Shown here: in pieces, positions 1 through 12,913 of the stretch
Layout: the number at the start of each line of letters is the position of its first letter
How positions within the stretch are numbered: position 1 is the stretch's first letter
Assembly (NCBI RefSeq): GCF_020283565.1
Contig: NC_060063.1
Coordinates: 25,102,777-25,166,776, forward strand
DNA from: Trifolium pratense
Taxonomy: Eukaryota > Streptophyta > Magnoliopsida > Fabales > Fabaceae
Reading direction: 5' to 3'
Length of the DNA: 64,000 bases
Position numbers and translations under genes: made by a program
The notes under the pieces: generated by a model
What the model saw: the letters and a program-made list of their open reading frames with translations, nothing else
The model's database searches: none
Told to the model about the DNA's origin: nothing

Positions 1-76
1 CGCAATTGCGGGAATCGAACCGTTGTCCTCCTACCAAGTTTAGCGTCAATCACCACTGAACCAACTAACGATTAAT
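1..76 (-). mobile_element. tRNA-derived SINE, family A, cut by the window edge
   Basis: This closely matches the right part of the complete SINE at 2134-2297. Read on the - strand it has an A-box-like TTGGTTCAGTGGTGATT and a B-box-like GGTTCGATTCC, the two internal RNA polymerase III promoter elements. The A-rich 3' tail would lie left of base 1, so the copy is incomplete here. It is non-coding. Confidence 0.75.
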
Positions 77-2117
77 TATACATTCAATATCTTAAAAGTG
101 TAAAAAGTTACTTTACATTTTATATTTTATTTCCATTTTTAATATCTTAACAAGTGTCTCGAGGATACTGTATAGCCCGACCCTTGAATTAACACATACT
201 ACTAAACACTAGTACTTGAACAAGCAGTCAAGTACCATCCATTCATTAATCAAACTAAGTAAAGTAGGTGTAATCAATGAATGTGAAAAACAATAAATCA
301 ATTAATATAATTTTCTTAATATAGTAATAAAATGAAGAGAAAAAAAAAAACTATAGAATATGCAAAACTAAGAATTACTTTCACGATCACGTAGTACAGA
401 ACAAATATAAGCATATTAAACGAATACATACAAAAAATAAAAGAAAACTTGTACCAAATATATTTTTCATAATTCTTTAACGACATACATTAATTTGTCC
501 TATGTAAAAAATTTATAATAAATAGTATTAGTATACATTTGTCTTATTATTGTTTTGCACCAGAAAACAATAATAAACATTCAATATTTTACAATTACTT
601 TTTAGAAAAACCATAACTTAAAAAAAAAAAAATCATCATAAAAAATATAAGACCCTTCAATGAATTTTGTGGTTAATTGGTGTTCACTTCCGTATGTGAA
701 AATGTAATCAGTAGGCTGCATTCCCCTCTTTGAAACATTTCATCAAAAAACTTATTTGCCTGATAGAGGTTGATTGCAAAATTTGAAGCAAGTGAACATC
801 AATCTTCAATTAAAAGCCAATTTAAAGTGTACAATCCATGAAGAGAAGTTTAATTTAAAAGTAGAATTGGAGAAAATTTCAAAAAGAAAGAAGGTTTTGA
901 CCGTGGAAGATGAATGAAAGAGGATGAAAGAGAAGTGTGAAATTAAATAAATGTGAGTGGGGTCATGTGCTTGCCAGCTCATTCGCTATAGATTCGTGAA
1001 TTCATTTTCGCTGAACTTAGCATTTTTCTAAAAAAAAAAGAAGAAAATGCTAAACCATCTCTCTCTCCCTCTCTCTCATAAGATTAACGATATTCAATAA
1101 AAACTCATAAATCATTAATTTTGACGAGTCTAAATAACATATATGAAGGATCTATATGATATAAACTTTCAATTCAAATTTTGTAAAACCAAATTGGTTA
1201 TGAGACTTGTTGATTGTGAATACATTTAGTAAGAAATATGTTGAGCCATTTAGAGTTGATTTGTGGGAAATTAATTGTACTCTTTAGAGGAACCAAACAT
1301 GTCAAAATAAATTATACATCCCCAAACATGTCTCCTATGACTCACTCATTTGAATTGCTTAAAATTTTAAGTTCTCAAAAATTTCTAATTATTCCATTCA
1401 AACAAATTCTAAGTGGAACCAATATATACTAAATTCTACATAGTCATAGGAGACGAGGAAAAAAAAAAGCCAAAAGTAAGTTGAGTTTTTTTTTCCTTAT
1501 TTTTAACGAAAAAATAAAATTAGATTAGGAATCACACACACATCCTATGCAAGACTAGGAAAAAAACAGTCAATCTCATTGAAAATAATATACGATGAAA
1601 TTAATGTATAACCTATTAATTACAAAATTTTATACTAAAATCTAAGCCATTGCTGGTGTGAGTAGAGAGGTCAATTATTTAATTTGTGTCAACCACAATG
1701 GTAACTATAGAAGGATTAATCTTACACTTTTTTGTTTTACAATGGAAGATTGGACATTGGATATGTTGTATACTATCCAAACTTTTTCACCATTAGACCA
1801 AAATCTAGTGGTTTAATCTTACGTCTATGTTAACAAAAACTTGAATATTAATGAAAAATATTAAATGACACTAGTATGATAAAACTTTTGACATAGTTAG
1901 AGTATCTTCAATGATAATATCACATTGAATTTCATATATTATACTAACAAGTGGGCCATATAATGTCATGTACCGTAATACTTTTCCAACTCATGCATAT
2001 GATACAAAATTATGCAACTCATATATATATATAACAAATACTTAATATGATCCATTTAATAATTAGTCAATATTAAACTGACGATACAAAATCTCAAATA
2101 ATGTACTTGAATATTTT
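77..2117. other. AT-rich intergenic DNA
   Basis: No coding frame with recognisable content was found; short open stretches such as 1238-1432 have AT-driven composition and no motif. There are many A and T homopolymers. I see no RNA gene. Confidence 0.6.
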
Positions 2118-2133
2118 TTAAATACTCACTCTT

Positions 2134-2297
2134 TTTTATTTTTATTTTTTTTTTTCACCACCAGTTGAATCTGGTTCGGGGGTCATTTCTGGCATCAAGT
2201 GGTTTCAGCCCCCTCCCGATCGTAGTTGCGGAGGATCGAACCGCGGTCCTCCCTACCAAGTGCAGCGTCAATCACCACTGAACCAACTAACGATTAG
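2134..2297 (-). mobile_element. Complete tRNA-derived SINE (family A) with 16-bp target duplication
   Basis: The element is flanked by identical direct repeats TTAAATACTCACTCTT at 2118-2133 and 2298-2313. On the - strand it starts with an A box (TTGGTTCAGTGGTG) and then a B box (GGTTCGATCC). It ends in an A-rich tail, seen here as the T-rich run 2134-2155. Length is about 164 bp. Box order, tail and target duplication define a SINE mobilised by a LINE. Confidence 0.9.
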
Positions 2298-2313
2298 TTA
2301 AATACTCACTCTT

Positions 2314-2937
2314 GTCAGGTCACGATTGCTCGAATGATTACAAAAATTAAGGTGTGTATCATTAATCTATGATCAAAACACCCTTAAATATCCTCATTGG
2401 AGATATTCTTACAACTTATTCTTATAGTATTTAGATTGCGTTTGGCTTAACTTATTTTTAGCTTAAAGTTAAAAAATATAACTTTAAAGGTAAAGTTGAA
2501 GCTGTTTGGATTTCAAAAAAAAAAAAATTAACAATAAAGCTACTTTCAAAATAATTGTTTAACTGTAATAAAATCTTTTTAGAAAAACTATTATTTTTTT
2601 TTTAATTTCTTCAAAATTATTAAACATACAATAAGTGGGAATATGTTTTGGTATATTAAGTGAAATATTATTAATAAGTGTATTTCAACAAAAGATAAAT
2701 TTTGTTGACAAAATTAAAATCTATTTTTTTTGTATTATTATTTTTATATAATTTTTTTTTAAAGAAGTTGTATTTTTTTAATATTTAAGAACCATAAAAA
2801 GAAATATGGGTATGTAAAATTAAGGGTTTTTTTTTTGTGTTAATATAGAATCCGAGGGTTTTTTTTATAAAAAATTAATGTTTGTGAAAAAAAATAGGTT
2901 TTCTTTATGAAAAATTAATGTTTGTGAAAAATAATGA
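2314..2937. other. AT-rich intergenic DNA with short direct repeats
   Basis: No gene seen. A motif of about 20 bp (AAAAATTAATGTTTGTGAAAA) occurs twice, near 2870-2890 and 2910-2930, just before the LINE. The segment 2430-2520 looks like one arm of a degenerate foldback element. Confidence 0.5.
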
Positions 2938-3069
2938 GAGAGAGAGGTAGAGAGAGAGAGAGGCACTGAACCTAGGGCAAACCTAGGGCAGCCGTATCGG
3001 TCATCGCCTTCACCGGAAGCGAGGCACAAATGGGGGGGAGATCAATCAGATGGAGGGGATTGGACTGAG

Positions 3070-5679
3070 GTGAGTCATCGAAGGAGGAAAGTGCTACGAC
3101 AGGAAGAGAGAAGGAAAGACAGGTTGCAGCCTTCATCGCGACACCATAGTCAATCGTTTCCTGCAACGGGTTTTCATTCTTTTAGGAACGATCGTTCTCC
3201 GTTCTCCGACGCACCACGCTTCGATCACGATCATTGCAGGAACCCTCGTCACAGCCACAGTCGTGATTGCTACCGAGCTCGCCGGGATTCATGGATGAAA
3301 CAACGGTGGCGATCATGCTCTGTTTTTCCTAAACACTACCGGTACCAGACGGCGGACAAAACTACAGGACGGCGGCAGTACGCGGATGATCGGAGCCAGC
3401 AGGAGTTTCATGTCAACTGTCAGAGGGGTGGGAAATGGCATAGGCGTGTAGCAGCTCATGAGAGAAACGATGGGATGAAGCTTGAAGCATTGATCAGCCG
3501 TGATGGTGTGAAAGCTCACGAGGGAGAAGGCTTAGGCTGTAACAGTGAGCATGAGAAACATAGGCTTAGGAAAAGAGGTAATGATAATTTGGGAACGGAG
3601 CTCAAACGGTACGTTTCGTTTTATTTTACAAATTTCCCGTACCAATTATCAAACTTCTATCTTAGAAAAGGCTTCAAAGTATGTGGTATGCTGGAAGATG
3701 TTTTCCTTCCCAAAAAGAGAAATAGACGGGGCCAACCCTTTGGTTTTGTCAAATTCTCCAACGTGAGGGACGTTAATAAATTGTTACGTGCTTTGAATAA
3801 AGTTAATTTTGGCCAATTCTGTGTTCGCGCTAGAGTAGCCAGTTTTGACCGCTATAATTATACGGCAGGGCAAAGAATGGAGAAAGAGTGGCCTAGTTTG
3901 TCGAAGGGTAATGATAGGCCAGCTTTGCGAGAGGGTAGAGCCGAAGAAACGCGAACAGAGAATTTAAAAGCCAATGGAGGATGTATTGAACCTATGGGAA
4001 CGTCGGTTCAGAAAAGAGCTGCTAGGGACGTTGACCCCGATAGAGGAGGTTCTGGAGAATCAGGGGCTGTCCGGGTAGGAGAGGTTGTGGTCCCGTTAGG
4101 TGCACGTAACGAGAATGTAATGTGCGTTAATGACCAGGTGCAGAAAGGGGCACATACACCGAGTATTCCTGTTTTACCGGAAGTAACCGTTAAGAAGATA
4201 TATTTGCCAAGCTACAAAACGGAACCTGACGATGTGGCCTGGGCGCAAAATGGTTTAGTGGCGACTATTATTAATGGTGAGGCGGTTCCAGTTGTGCAGA
4301 GTAGAATAATGGATGCAGGTTTTAACGATGTCATTATCATCCCAATGGGGGCTGATAAGGTTTTCGTCCGGAGCTCGTCAGGAATCGATGTGAAGGCAAT
4401 CATCGACTCGGCTAAAGAGTTCTTTCAGATTATTTTCTCGAGCTGGACGTCCTGGGAAAGCCATGCGCAGGATTACAGAAGAGGCGCCTGGGTGCATTTG
4501 TATGGTATCCCACTGCAAGCCTGGAACGAGAATTTCTTCAAGTTATGCGTTCTTGATTGTGGCAGGTTCTTACGAGTGGAATATGGCTCAGTGGAAAAGG
4601 AACGCATTGATTTTGCTCGTGTTTTGATAGCAACACCTAATTTGGAAATTGTCAACACAGTCGCGACTGTTTTGGTGGACGGTATTCAGTTTGAGGTGAA
4701 AATAGTGGAGGAATGGGGTTATACTCTAGGGGAGGATAACTGTCTTTTTGAGGAAGACAACGAGTCTGTGAAGTCTCACTCCGATCATGACGAGGGTCAG
4801 GGTGACCCGGAAGTTCGCCGTCATCTTGACACTATGGTTGAGAATTTTGCAAAAGGAATGGAGGCAGAAGATGACATAGGATCTCAGGATAATTTTGAGT
4901 TATCTCACTTGCGAGGAGGCGGGGAGGGGGGGAGCAAGAATGTTGGAGAGTTTGGAGTAAACTTTCCTTCAAGGGGGGAAAAGCATGTTGTTAGAGGTAC
5001 AGGATGCGACTCTGTGATTTCTCCTTTTTCGAAGGGAATTCAGGGCAGTATATCTATTTGCTCGCCAGTTAATGGAAGTGGACGCTATGACGGTAACAAA
5101 GGGAGTGATGGGTCATTCCCGACTCTATCTAATGGTAACCGTGCAAAATCTTGCCCACCAGGTGCGACACGTTCTATGTTATCGGGGCCATGGAGTTAGG
5201 AGTGGTTGAACGACCAAAATCAAAGGGAGGCCGGGGTGATATTCTCGGCTATGAAGTGCCCCCGCAAAGAAAAAGGTAATGGTGAAGGTTCTAAGAAGAG
5301 CGGTCAGGAGGACCCTAAGCGGAGAAAAGGAGGGGGAGTTTTTCGGCACACGGTATCCAGCCTTAAAAACGTAGCCAAAATGCCCAGTAAGGATCGCGTT
5401 GAGGCTCTAAAAGCTGTGAAAAAGGTTGAGCAACGCCGTAGAGACGGGGTAGCGGTAGTCAGGGATGGTTCGTCTTCGACGACTTCTAATGACTGGAATC
5501 ATTGGGTTGTTATGCAGGGAAATGAACATGTGGCTGAAGATGATGTTAGAACGGTTGGGGAAGAAATAGGAGTTCAGCTCAAAGGTGATACTAAGAATAT
5601 GTTTAGTATGCTTGCTCGGAAGGGTAAACCAAAGCAGATGTCGTCGGGACAGACGCAGGGAGTCGGGCGTGTTGGATGA
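3070..5679 (+). pseudogene. LINE ORF1: RNA-binding (RRM) nucleoprotein, interrupted by one amber stop
   Basis: This is the presumed RNA-binding partner of the LINE reverse transcriptase. Residues about 176-256 form an RRM-like domain: RNP2-like SFYFTNFP and RNP1-like GQPFGFVKF are visible. Residues about 380-560 resemble the DUF4283-type domain of plant LINE and retroelement ORF1 proteins (GAWVHLYGIPLQAWNENFFK). A TAG at 5197-5199 splits the frame, which then continues to a TGA at 5677-5679. The tail is lysine-rich and no CCHC knuckle was seen. The frame is open from 2938 but has no upstream ATG; GTG at 3070 and ATG at 3295 are the first candidates, so the start is uncertain or lost. The TGA overlaps the ORF2 ATG. 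Confidence 0.82.
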
Positions 5680-8600
5680 AGATTGTCTCTTGGAATGTTA
5701 GGGGGTTGGGGGGGGGGGGGGGGTTAGCAAAGAGGCAGGAGGTCCGTAAGTTGGTGGGGCATCAACACCCCTTTTTGTTGTGTCTCCAGGAAACTAAGCT
5801 GCAATCTTGTGATGATTCTATCTGTTCGATGTTATGGGGTAACTCTCCTCACGGGTTTTCCTATAGTCCTTCGGTGGGTGCTTCGGGAGGGCTCTTAACC
5901 TTATGGGACACAGCTGAGGTGACAGTGTGGTCGTCTGAGAGCTTCGAGAATGTCTTGTGGTGCCATGGTCTTTTTGTTAGGTCTGGTGAGGAGTTTTACT
6001 TAGCTAATGTTTATGCGCCCTGTGATTCCAGGGCTAAATAGGTTTTGTGGGACTCTTTGTCTATAAAAATTCAGGCGTTGGGGAGGTCTAGGGTGTGTAT
6101 CTGTGGGGATTTTAATGTTGTTAGAAGTCTGGATGAACGTCGGTCAGCCAACGACGGGTATCGCCCTTCAGACCATATCCCTTTTAACCGCCTTATTGAT
6201 GATAATACCCTGATTGATTTACCGCTGTGTGGCCGAAAGTTCACCTGGTTTAAGGGAGACGGGCGTTCCATGAGCCGTTTGGATAGATTTTTGCTGTCTG
6301 GGGAGTGGTGTTTGACTTGGCCTAATTGTACGCAAGTAGCTTGGATGAGAGGGCTCTCTGACCATTGTCCCTTGGTTTTGGTAGCAGATGAGGAGAACTA
6401 GGGACCCCGTCCCTCAAGGATGTTGAAATGTTGGAAAGATGTTCCTGGGTACCATTTGTTTGTGCGAGAAAAGTGGAATTCCTTTCAGGTTGATGGTTGG
6501 GGAGGTTTCGTGCTTAAGGAGAAACTTAAATAGATTAAGACGGCCTTGAAAGACTGGCATTCTTCTCACACTCAGAATCTGCCGAGTCGGATCGAGTCCC
6601 TAAAGGACCGGATGGCAGTGCTTGATGTGAAGAGGGGCGAGGAGGTTCTATCCGAGTCTGAGTTAGCGGAGCTTCATGGGGTTTCGTCGGAGATTCATTC
6701 TCTTTCTCGGTTGAATGCTAGTATTTGTTGGCAGCAGTCTCGGTCGCGGTGGCTCAAAGAAGGAGATGCTAATACCAAGTATTTCCATTCTGTCCTTGCG
6801 AGCAGGCAGATGGGTAATGCTATCTCGTCGCTGCAGGTGGATGGTACTACTGTGGAGGGTGTGACATCCATTAGGCATGCGGTTTTTTCTCATTTTGCGT
6901 CTCACTTCAAGGCCGTTACCGTGGAAAGGCCTCGGGTAGATAATCTTATTTTTAAATGGCTGGAGGTGTCGGAGGTGATAGGGTTGACCAAGCCTTTTTC
7001 TGTGGACGAGGTGAAGGCAGCTGTTTGGGACTATGATAGTTACAAAAGCCCGGGTCCCGACGGGATTAATTTTGGTTTTATTAAGGATTTTTGGGCTGAG
7101 ATGCAAGGTGATATTATGCGTTTTATCTCGGAGTTTTATCGCAATGGCAGATTGACTAAGGGTCTAAATGCCACTTTTATAGCTTTAATCCCTAAAGTTG
7201 ACAGTCCCCAAAGGTTGAATGATTTTCGGCCTATCTCGCTTGTGGGCAGCCTTTATAAGATTTTGGCTAAGGTGTTAGCGAACCGTCTGCGTGTGGTGAT
7301 GGACAGCGTGATATATGCATCCCAGACGACTTTCGTTAAGGACCGACAGATTCTTGATGGCATCCTTGTTGCAAACGAGGTGGTGGATGAGGCCCGCAAG
7401 TCTAAGAAGGAGCTGCTTCTCTTTAAAGTCGATTTTGAGAAGGCTTATGATTCGGTTGATTGGGGTTATTTGGATGATGTTATGGGGAGAATGAGTTTTC
7501 CAACCCTTTGGAGGAAGTGGATTAAAGAATGTGTGTGTACGGCAACTGCTTCGGTTTTGGTTAACGTTAGTCCGACTGATGAGTTTCCTCTCGAGAGGGG
7601 TTTAAGGCAGGGTGATCCGTTATCTCCTTTCCTTTTTCTACTGGCGGCAGAGGGCTTACATGTGTTGATGGAAGCCATGGTGGAGCGTAATATCTTTATG
7701 GGGTATAGTGTGGGTGAGCTTGCACAAGTGTCGGTGTCGCATCTTCAGTTTGCTGATGATACGTTGCTGATGGGGACTAAGAGTTGGGCGAACGTCCGGG
7801 CTCTGCGGGCTGTCCTTGTGTTGTTCGAGTCTTTTTCTGGTTTGCGAGTGAATTTTCACAAAAGCATGCTGGTTGGGGTTAACATCCCTGACTCTTGGTT
7901 AGGTGAGGCGGCGTCAGCTCTGTGCTGTAGAGTAAGGAAGATCCCTTTCCTTTACTTGGGCCTTCCTATTGGGGGTGATCCGAGGCGTTTATGTTTTTGG
8001 GAACCGGTTTTGGATCGTCTAAAGAATCGTTTATCGGGTTAGAGGAGCCGATTTCTCTCTATTGGTGGTCGCTTAGTTTTGCTTAAATCTGTGTCGACTT
8101 CTTTGCCTGTCTATGCTCTTTCTTTCTTTAAAGCTCTCTCAGGTACTATCTCTTTTATTGAATCTATTTTGATTAAAATTTTTTGGGGGGGAAGTGAGGA
8201 TCTTAGGAAAGTGTCTTGGATTAATTGGAATACTATTTGCTTGCGTAAGGAGTATGGGGGTTTGGGGGTTAGGCAGTTGAGGGAGTTCAATCTGGCCCTG
8301 TTGGGCAAGTGGTGTTGGAGGTTGTTAGTGGATAGAGAGGGTTTATGGTTCCGAGTGTTGGCAGGACGTTACGGGGTGGAGAGAGGTAGGTTGTGCGAGG
8401 GTGGCGTGCGTGGGTCGACTTGGTGGAGGGAGTTAGCTCGCATTCGGGATGGTGGAGGTGAGGCAGGGAGAGGGTGGTTTAGAGAGTATGTTCTGAGACA
8501 GGTGGGGGATGGTTCAAATACTTTTTTCTGGACTGACCCCTAGGTGGATGGTACTTCGTTGCGGGACCGGTACGGGCGGCTGTTTGACCTGGCAGAAAGC

Positions 8601-8801
8601 AAATCGGCTTCAGTGGCTGAGATGTTTATGCGTGGGTGGGGGCAGGGGGGAGGCGTGGGAGTGGCGGCGTCAGTTGAGGGCGTGGGAGGAGGAGATGTTG
8701 GGGGAGTGTCAGGCTTTTCTACTTACCATCTCTTTGCAGGATCATGTTTCAGATAGGTGGCAGTGGCGGGCTGACCTGGATGATGGTTACACGGTTCGTA
8801 G
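5676..8801 (+). pseudogene. LINE ORF2, 5' part: endonuclease and reverse transcriptase
   Basis: ORF2 nicks target DNA and copies LINE RNA at the nick. It opens with an APE-type endonuclease: SWNVRG, LCLQETK, CGDFNVV and SDHCPL carry the usual Asn, Glu, Asp and Asp-His residues. The reverse transcriptase follows from about 6900 (KSPGPDG, FRPISLVGS, KVDFEKAYDSV, LRQGDPLSP), with the catalytic FADD at 7749-7760. In-frame TAG codons lie at 6039, 6399, 6531, 8040 and 8541. A frameshift lies in the G-rich stretch near 8640-8660. A run of 16 or more G near 5707-5722 codes for an odd glycine stretch inside the endonuclease. The copia insertion ends this part at 8801. Confidence 0.88.
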
Positions 8802-10108
8802 TGAAGGAAAATCGTGTTTAAAACAGAGTGTAAAACGCAGCGGAATTTTAAATTTTTCCTTCAATGGATCCTTGCGAATGGTCATGATCAGGGTTAAACG
8901 TTATACCTTTTGGTGAACTGAAACAGCAAACTCTTTGCTTCTATTCGTTGATCACAAGCACCACACGACGACAGCACCTCTAGCTAGTCCACACGAACAG
9001 GTCTTCAACTTTCAGTGCTAGCTGCTACAAGATGAAGGCTTAGGAAGTGCGGTTAGGGTTTCAGAGCTTTAAGGTTTCTCTGAAAAACGAATTGTGAAAA
9101 AGCAAGCACTCACTGAACTACACAAGCTTCTTATTTATAGAGTTTCTTGTGTGGTCAGTTGGGCCAAACGGTGTTTGGTCTTCTTAAGCTCAAAACCGTT
9201 TTTCACTAATCGCACCCTCAAAATAAGTCTTACTTATTTCTTCCATATAGACTGTCCTTATGTGTGTGACCCTGTAGGTTCTTATAACGTTGGTAATAAT
9301 ATTATTCTTAATATTATAAACAGTGAGCGGTATCTAGTAACACATCACTGCTACCCAAGTCACAAGAATGTCACGTGATCTGACAAACCTTTCCGTGATA
9401 AAACTCATGTGTATAATTACCCTTTTACCCTTATGTCTATATTGAACACAAGGCATAGTACGTCACCCTTGTTAAGTTCAATATTGGGCCCATAGACATA
9501 TCTCCTATTATGTAGGAGGGGTAAATTCCATCTAGATCACTCATGTCCCTTAGCATGATTCGTGGAATACCCATCAACCAACTTTATAGTCATCCTGTTA
9601 CGGATAACTTTGAATGGCGACAAAGTACTACACTCCTACATCTAGGGAACATAGTGGTTTCAGGTCGAAGGGTGGAATACACCACTTATCACTATGAGAT
9701 TATCCTATGACATTTCATAACATACTATGTAGTATTCTCATGGTGGGTCAATCCGATATAAATATTACTCTTAATATTTATATCTATGTGAAGACTTGAT
9801 AACTCTTTATCTATGATCCGTGAGATGTGATCATCAGTCTACCAACATAATAGTCTCTATGTTTTGATGTTATCCCAATTCACATTAAAGCTCGACTACG
9901 GATGTTTTAAGAATAGTGTTCTTATGTGTAATGGACTCTCACGATTAAGTCACACTTAACGTTCCATTCAATGAACTTACTATTCTGGGGACTCTATTAT
10001 TATTTAACACATAAACATAATAAAGAAAAGCCTTTATTTAATAAGTAAATTATCCAATACAAGTATCATGCAATTATAAATAATTGGCCTCTAGGGCTTA
10101 CACCAACA
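8802..10108 (-). repeat. Copia 3' LTR
   Basis: 1307 bp, the same length as the partner LTR at 20776-22082. On the - strand it begins TGTTGGTGTAAGCC and ends GATTTTCCTTCA. The short open frame within it (9094-9378) recurs in the other LTR and is not a gene. Confidence 0.95.
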
Positions 10109-10122
10109 ATCTCCCACTAGCA
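10109..10122 (-). promoter_or_regulatory. Copia polypurine tract
   Basis: On the - strand the bases just before the 3' LTR read AGTGGGAGAT, a purine-rich run of the kind that primes plus-strand DNA synthesis in copia elements. It lies between the RNase H stop and the LTR. Confidence 0.7.
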
Positions 10123-12913
10123 CTAGAGCCAATCAGGCATACTCCTAATACCTATGCCCCTAGTGTGGCCCTCATGCTTCGGCTGAGCAAGAGGCTTTGT
10201 AAGTGGATCAGCAGCATTGTCAAGTGTTGGTACTCTGCATATCTTCACATCTCCTCTATCAATTATTTCTCGAATAAGATGATAGCGCCTGAGTATGTGT
10301 TTGGACTTTTGGTGAGATCTAGGTTCCTTAGCTTGTGCGATTGCACCATTGTTGTCACAAAATAATTCAATGGGATCCACAATGCTAGGGAATATGCCAA
10401 GTTCAGTAATGAACTTCTTTATCCAAACAGCTTCCTTTGCTGCATTTGATGCAGCGATGTACTCAGCTTCGGTTGTAGAATCAGCAATTGTATCTTGCTT
10501 TGAACTCTTCCAGCTCACAGCGCCACCATTTATGCAAAACACATAGCCTGATTGCGACCTAAAGTCATCCCTATCTGTTTGGAAGCTAGCATCAGTGTAA
10601 CCAATTACATTTAGCTCTTCTTGGCCTCCATATATTAGGAATGAGTCTTTAGTCCTCCTTAAGTATTTAAGGATGTTCTTGACAGCCACCCAATGAGCCT
10701 CACCAGGATCAGACTGATAACGGCTTGTTGCGCTTAAGGCATATGAAACATCTGGTCGAGTACATATCATGGCATACATGATAGATCCTATAGCCGATGC
10801 ATAAGGGATCTTACTCATGCGGTCCCTTTCTTCCTTAGATGAAGGAGACTGTGTTTTTGAAAGACATAGGCCATGTTGCATAGGAATGAATCCTTTCTTG
10901 GAATCATGCATATTAAAGCGTCTTAACACTTTATCTATGTATGTACTCTGGCTTAGGCCAAGCAGTTTTTGTGATCTATCTCTATAGATTCTTATTCCTA
11001 ATATATAGGCTGCTTCACCCAGATCTTTCATAGAAAAGCAATTCCCTAACCAAGTTTTAATTTGTTGCAAGGTAGGGATGTCGTTTCCTATTAGTAATAT
11101 GTCATCTACATATAATACTAGGAATGCGACTATGCTCCCACTAACCTTCTTGTAAACACAAGGCTCATCTTCATTTTGAATGAATCCGTACTGCTTTACA
11201 GTTTCATCAAAACGAAGATTCCAACTTCTGGAAGCTTGCTTCAATCCGTAGATTGATCGCTGTAATTTGCATATCTTTTTGGCTTCTCCTGGAATGCAAA
11301 AGCCTTCAGGTTGTGTCATATACACATCCTCAAGGAGACTCCCATTAAGGAAGGCAGTTTTTACATCCATCTGCCAGATTTCATAATCATAGTATGCAGC
11401 GATGGCAAGTAAGATCCGAATGGATTTGATCATCGCAACTGGTGAAAATGTTTCATCATAGTCTACCCCATGAATTTATTTGAAACCTTTAGCAACCAAT
11501 CGCGCTTTGTAGGTCTGTACCTTTCCATCCATGTCAGTCTTCTTCTTGAAGACCCACTTGCATCCTATGGGTTTAATCCCATCAGGAGCTTCCACCAAGT
11601 TCCAAACTTGATTTGTGTACATGGAATCCATTTCAGATTTCATGGCTTCAAGCCACTTCTCAGATTCAGGGCCAGTAATGGCCTCTTGGTAAGTCACAGG
11701 CTCATCTTGATCCATGAGTAATACATCACCTTGTTCCGATATGAGATATCCATATCTTTCAGGTTCTTGACGTATCCTGTTGGACCTACGTGGTTCTTGT
11801 GTTACATGAGCAGGATTCTCTGTCACAACATCTTGTGCATCCCGCTCTTGTTCCTCCATTGGTGTGTCATTACTTTGTGGATCGTGAATTTCTTCAAGAT
11901 CTACTTTCCTCCCACTGATTCCTTTGGAAACAAAGTCCTTTTCTAGGAATACTCCTGTTCGAGCGACAAACACTTTGCCCTCAGAAGGATTGTAGAAGTG
12001 ATATCCTTTTGTCTCTTTAGGATATCCCACAAAGAAACACTTGTCAGATTTAGGTTCAAGTTTAGTAGAAATTTGGCGTCTTACATAAACTTCGCAACCC
12101 CAAATCTTTAAGTAAGACATATGTGGTTTCTTGCCACTCCACATCTCATATGGTGTCTTTTCAACCGTTTTAGAAGGAACACGGTTAAGTGTATAAGCTG
12201 TTGTTAATAGGGCGTGTCCCCAAAAGGAGTTTGGAAGATCAGCGTGACTCATCATAGACCGCACCATGTCCAACAAGGTTCGGTTTCTTCTCTCAGACAC
12301 ACCATTCCATTGTGGTGTTCCAGGAGGAGTGAGTTGGGATAAGATCCCACACTCTTTTAGATGATCATCAAACTCTAGGCTTAAATACTCACCTCCTCGA
12401 TCTGATCGAAGGGTTTTGATTTTCTTTCCTAGTTGGTTTTGTACTTCATTTTTAAATTCTTTGAACTTTTCAAAGGATTCCGACTTATGCTTCATTAGGT
12501 ATACATACCCATATCTACTGTAGTCATCAGTAAATGTGATGAAGTACTGAAAACCTCCTCTAGCATGTGTGTTCAATGGTCCACATACATCAGTATATAT
12601 GAGAGCCAAGAGATCACTTGCCCTTTCACGTTTACCAGTGAATGGGGTCTTTGTCATTTTTCCCAATAAGCAAGATCTGCATGTTTCAAAAGATTCATAA
12701 TCAAATGAATCCAAGAGCCCATCTTTATGGAGCTTGGAAATGCGTTTCTCATTTATATGGCCTAAACGACAGTGCCAAAGGTATGTAGGATTTAACTCAT
12801 TAGGTTTAATCCTTTTTGTATCAATGTTATAAATTGGCATTTCAAGATCAAGAATATATAATCCATTACTCATTTGTGTTGTGGCATAAAAGATATCATT
12901 TAAATAAATGGAG
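10123..12913 (-). pseudogene. Copia pol: integrase, reverse transcriptase, RNase H (one in-frame stop)
   Basis: The segment encodes the integrase zinc-binding region (WHCRLGH, then CRSC) and the integrase core (Asp in YTDVCGP and FTDDYSRYGY, Glu in GVSERRNR). The reverse transcriptase follows (WQMDVKTAFLNG; YVDD at 11101-11112), then RNase H (YTDASFQTD, DSTTEAEY, LFCDNNGA). A single TAA at 11476-11478 falls in the short linker at the start of the reverse transcriptase; the frame is otherwise open. The 5' side is cut at 12913 by the inner LTR element, and upstream coding resumes at 17901 in register. The catalytic residues I can see are intact, so recent loss is likely. Confidence 0.92.

Noticed and set aside
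2200..2300. Possible functional tRNA genes at the B-box-containing sites
   Set aside because: A and B boxes are present but no cloverleaf or anticodon arm could be folded; tails and target duplications identify SINEs.
9094..9378. 94-codon frame in the copia LTR (also at 21068-21352)
   Set aside because: Present in both LTRs, short, without protein motifs; part of the non-coding LTR.
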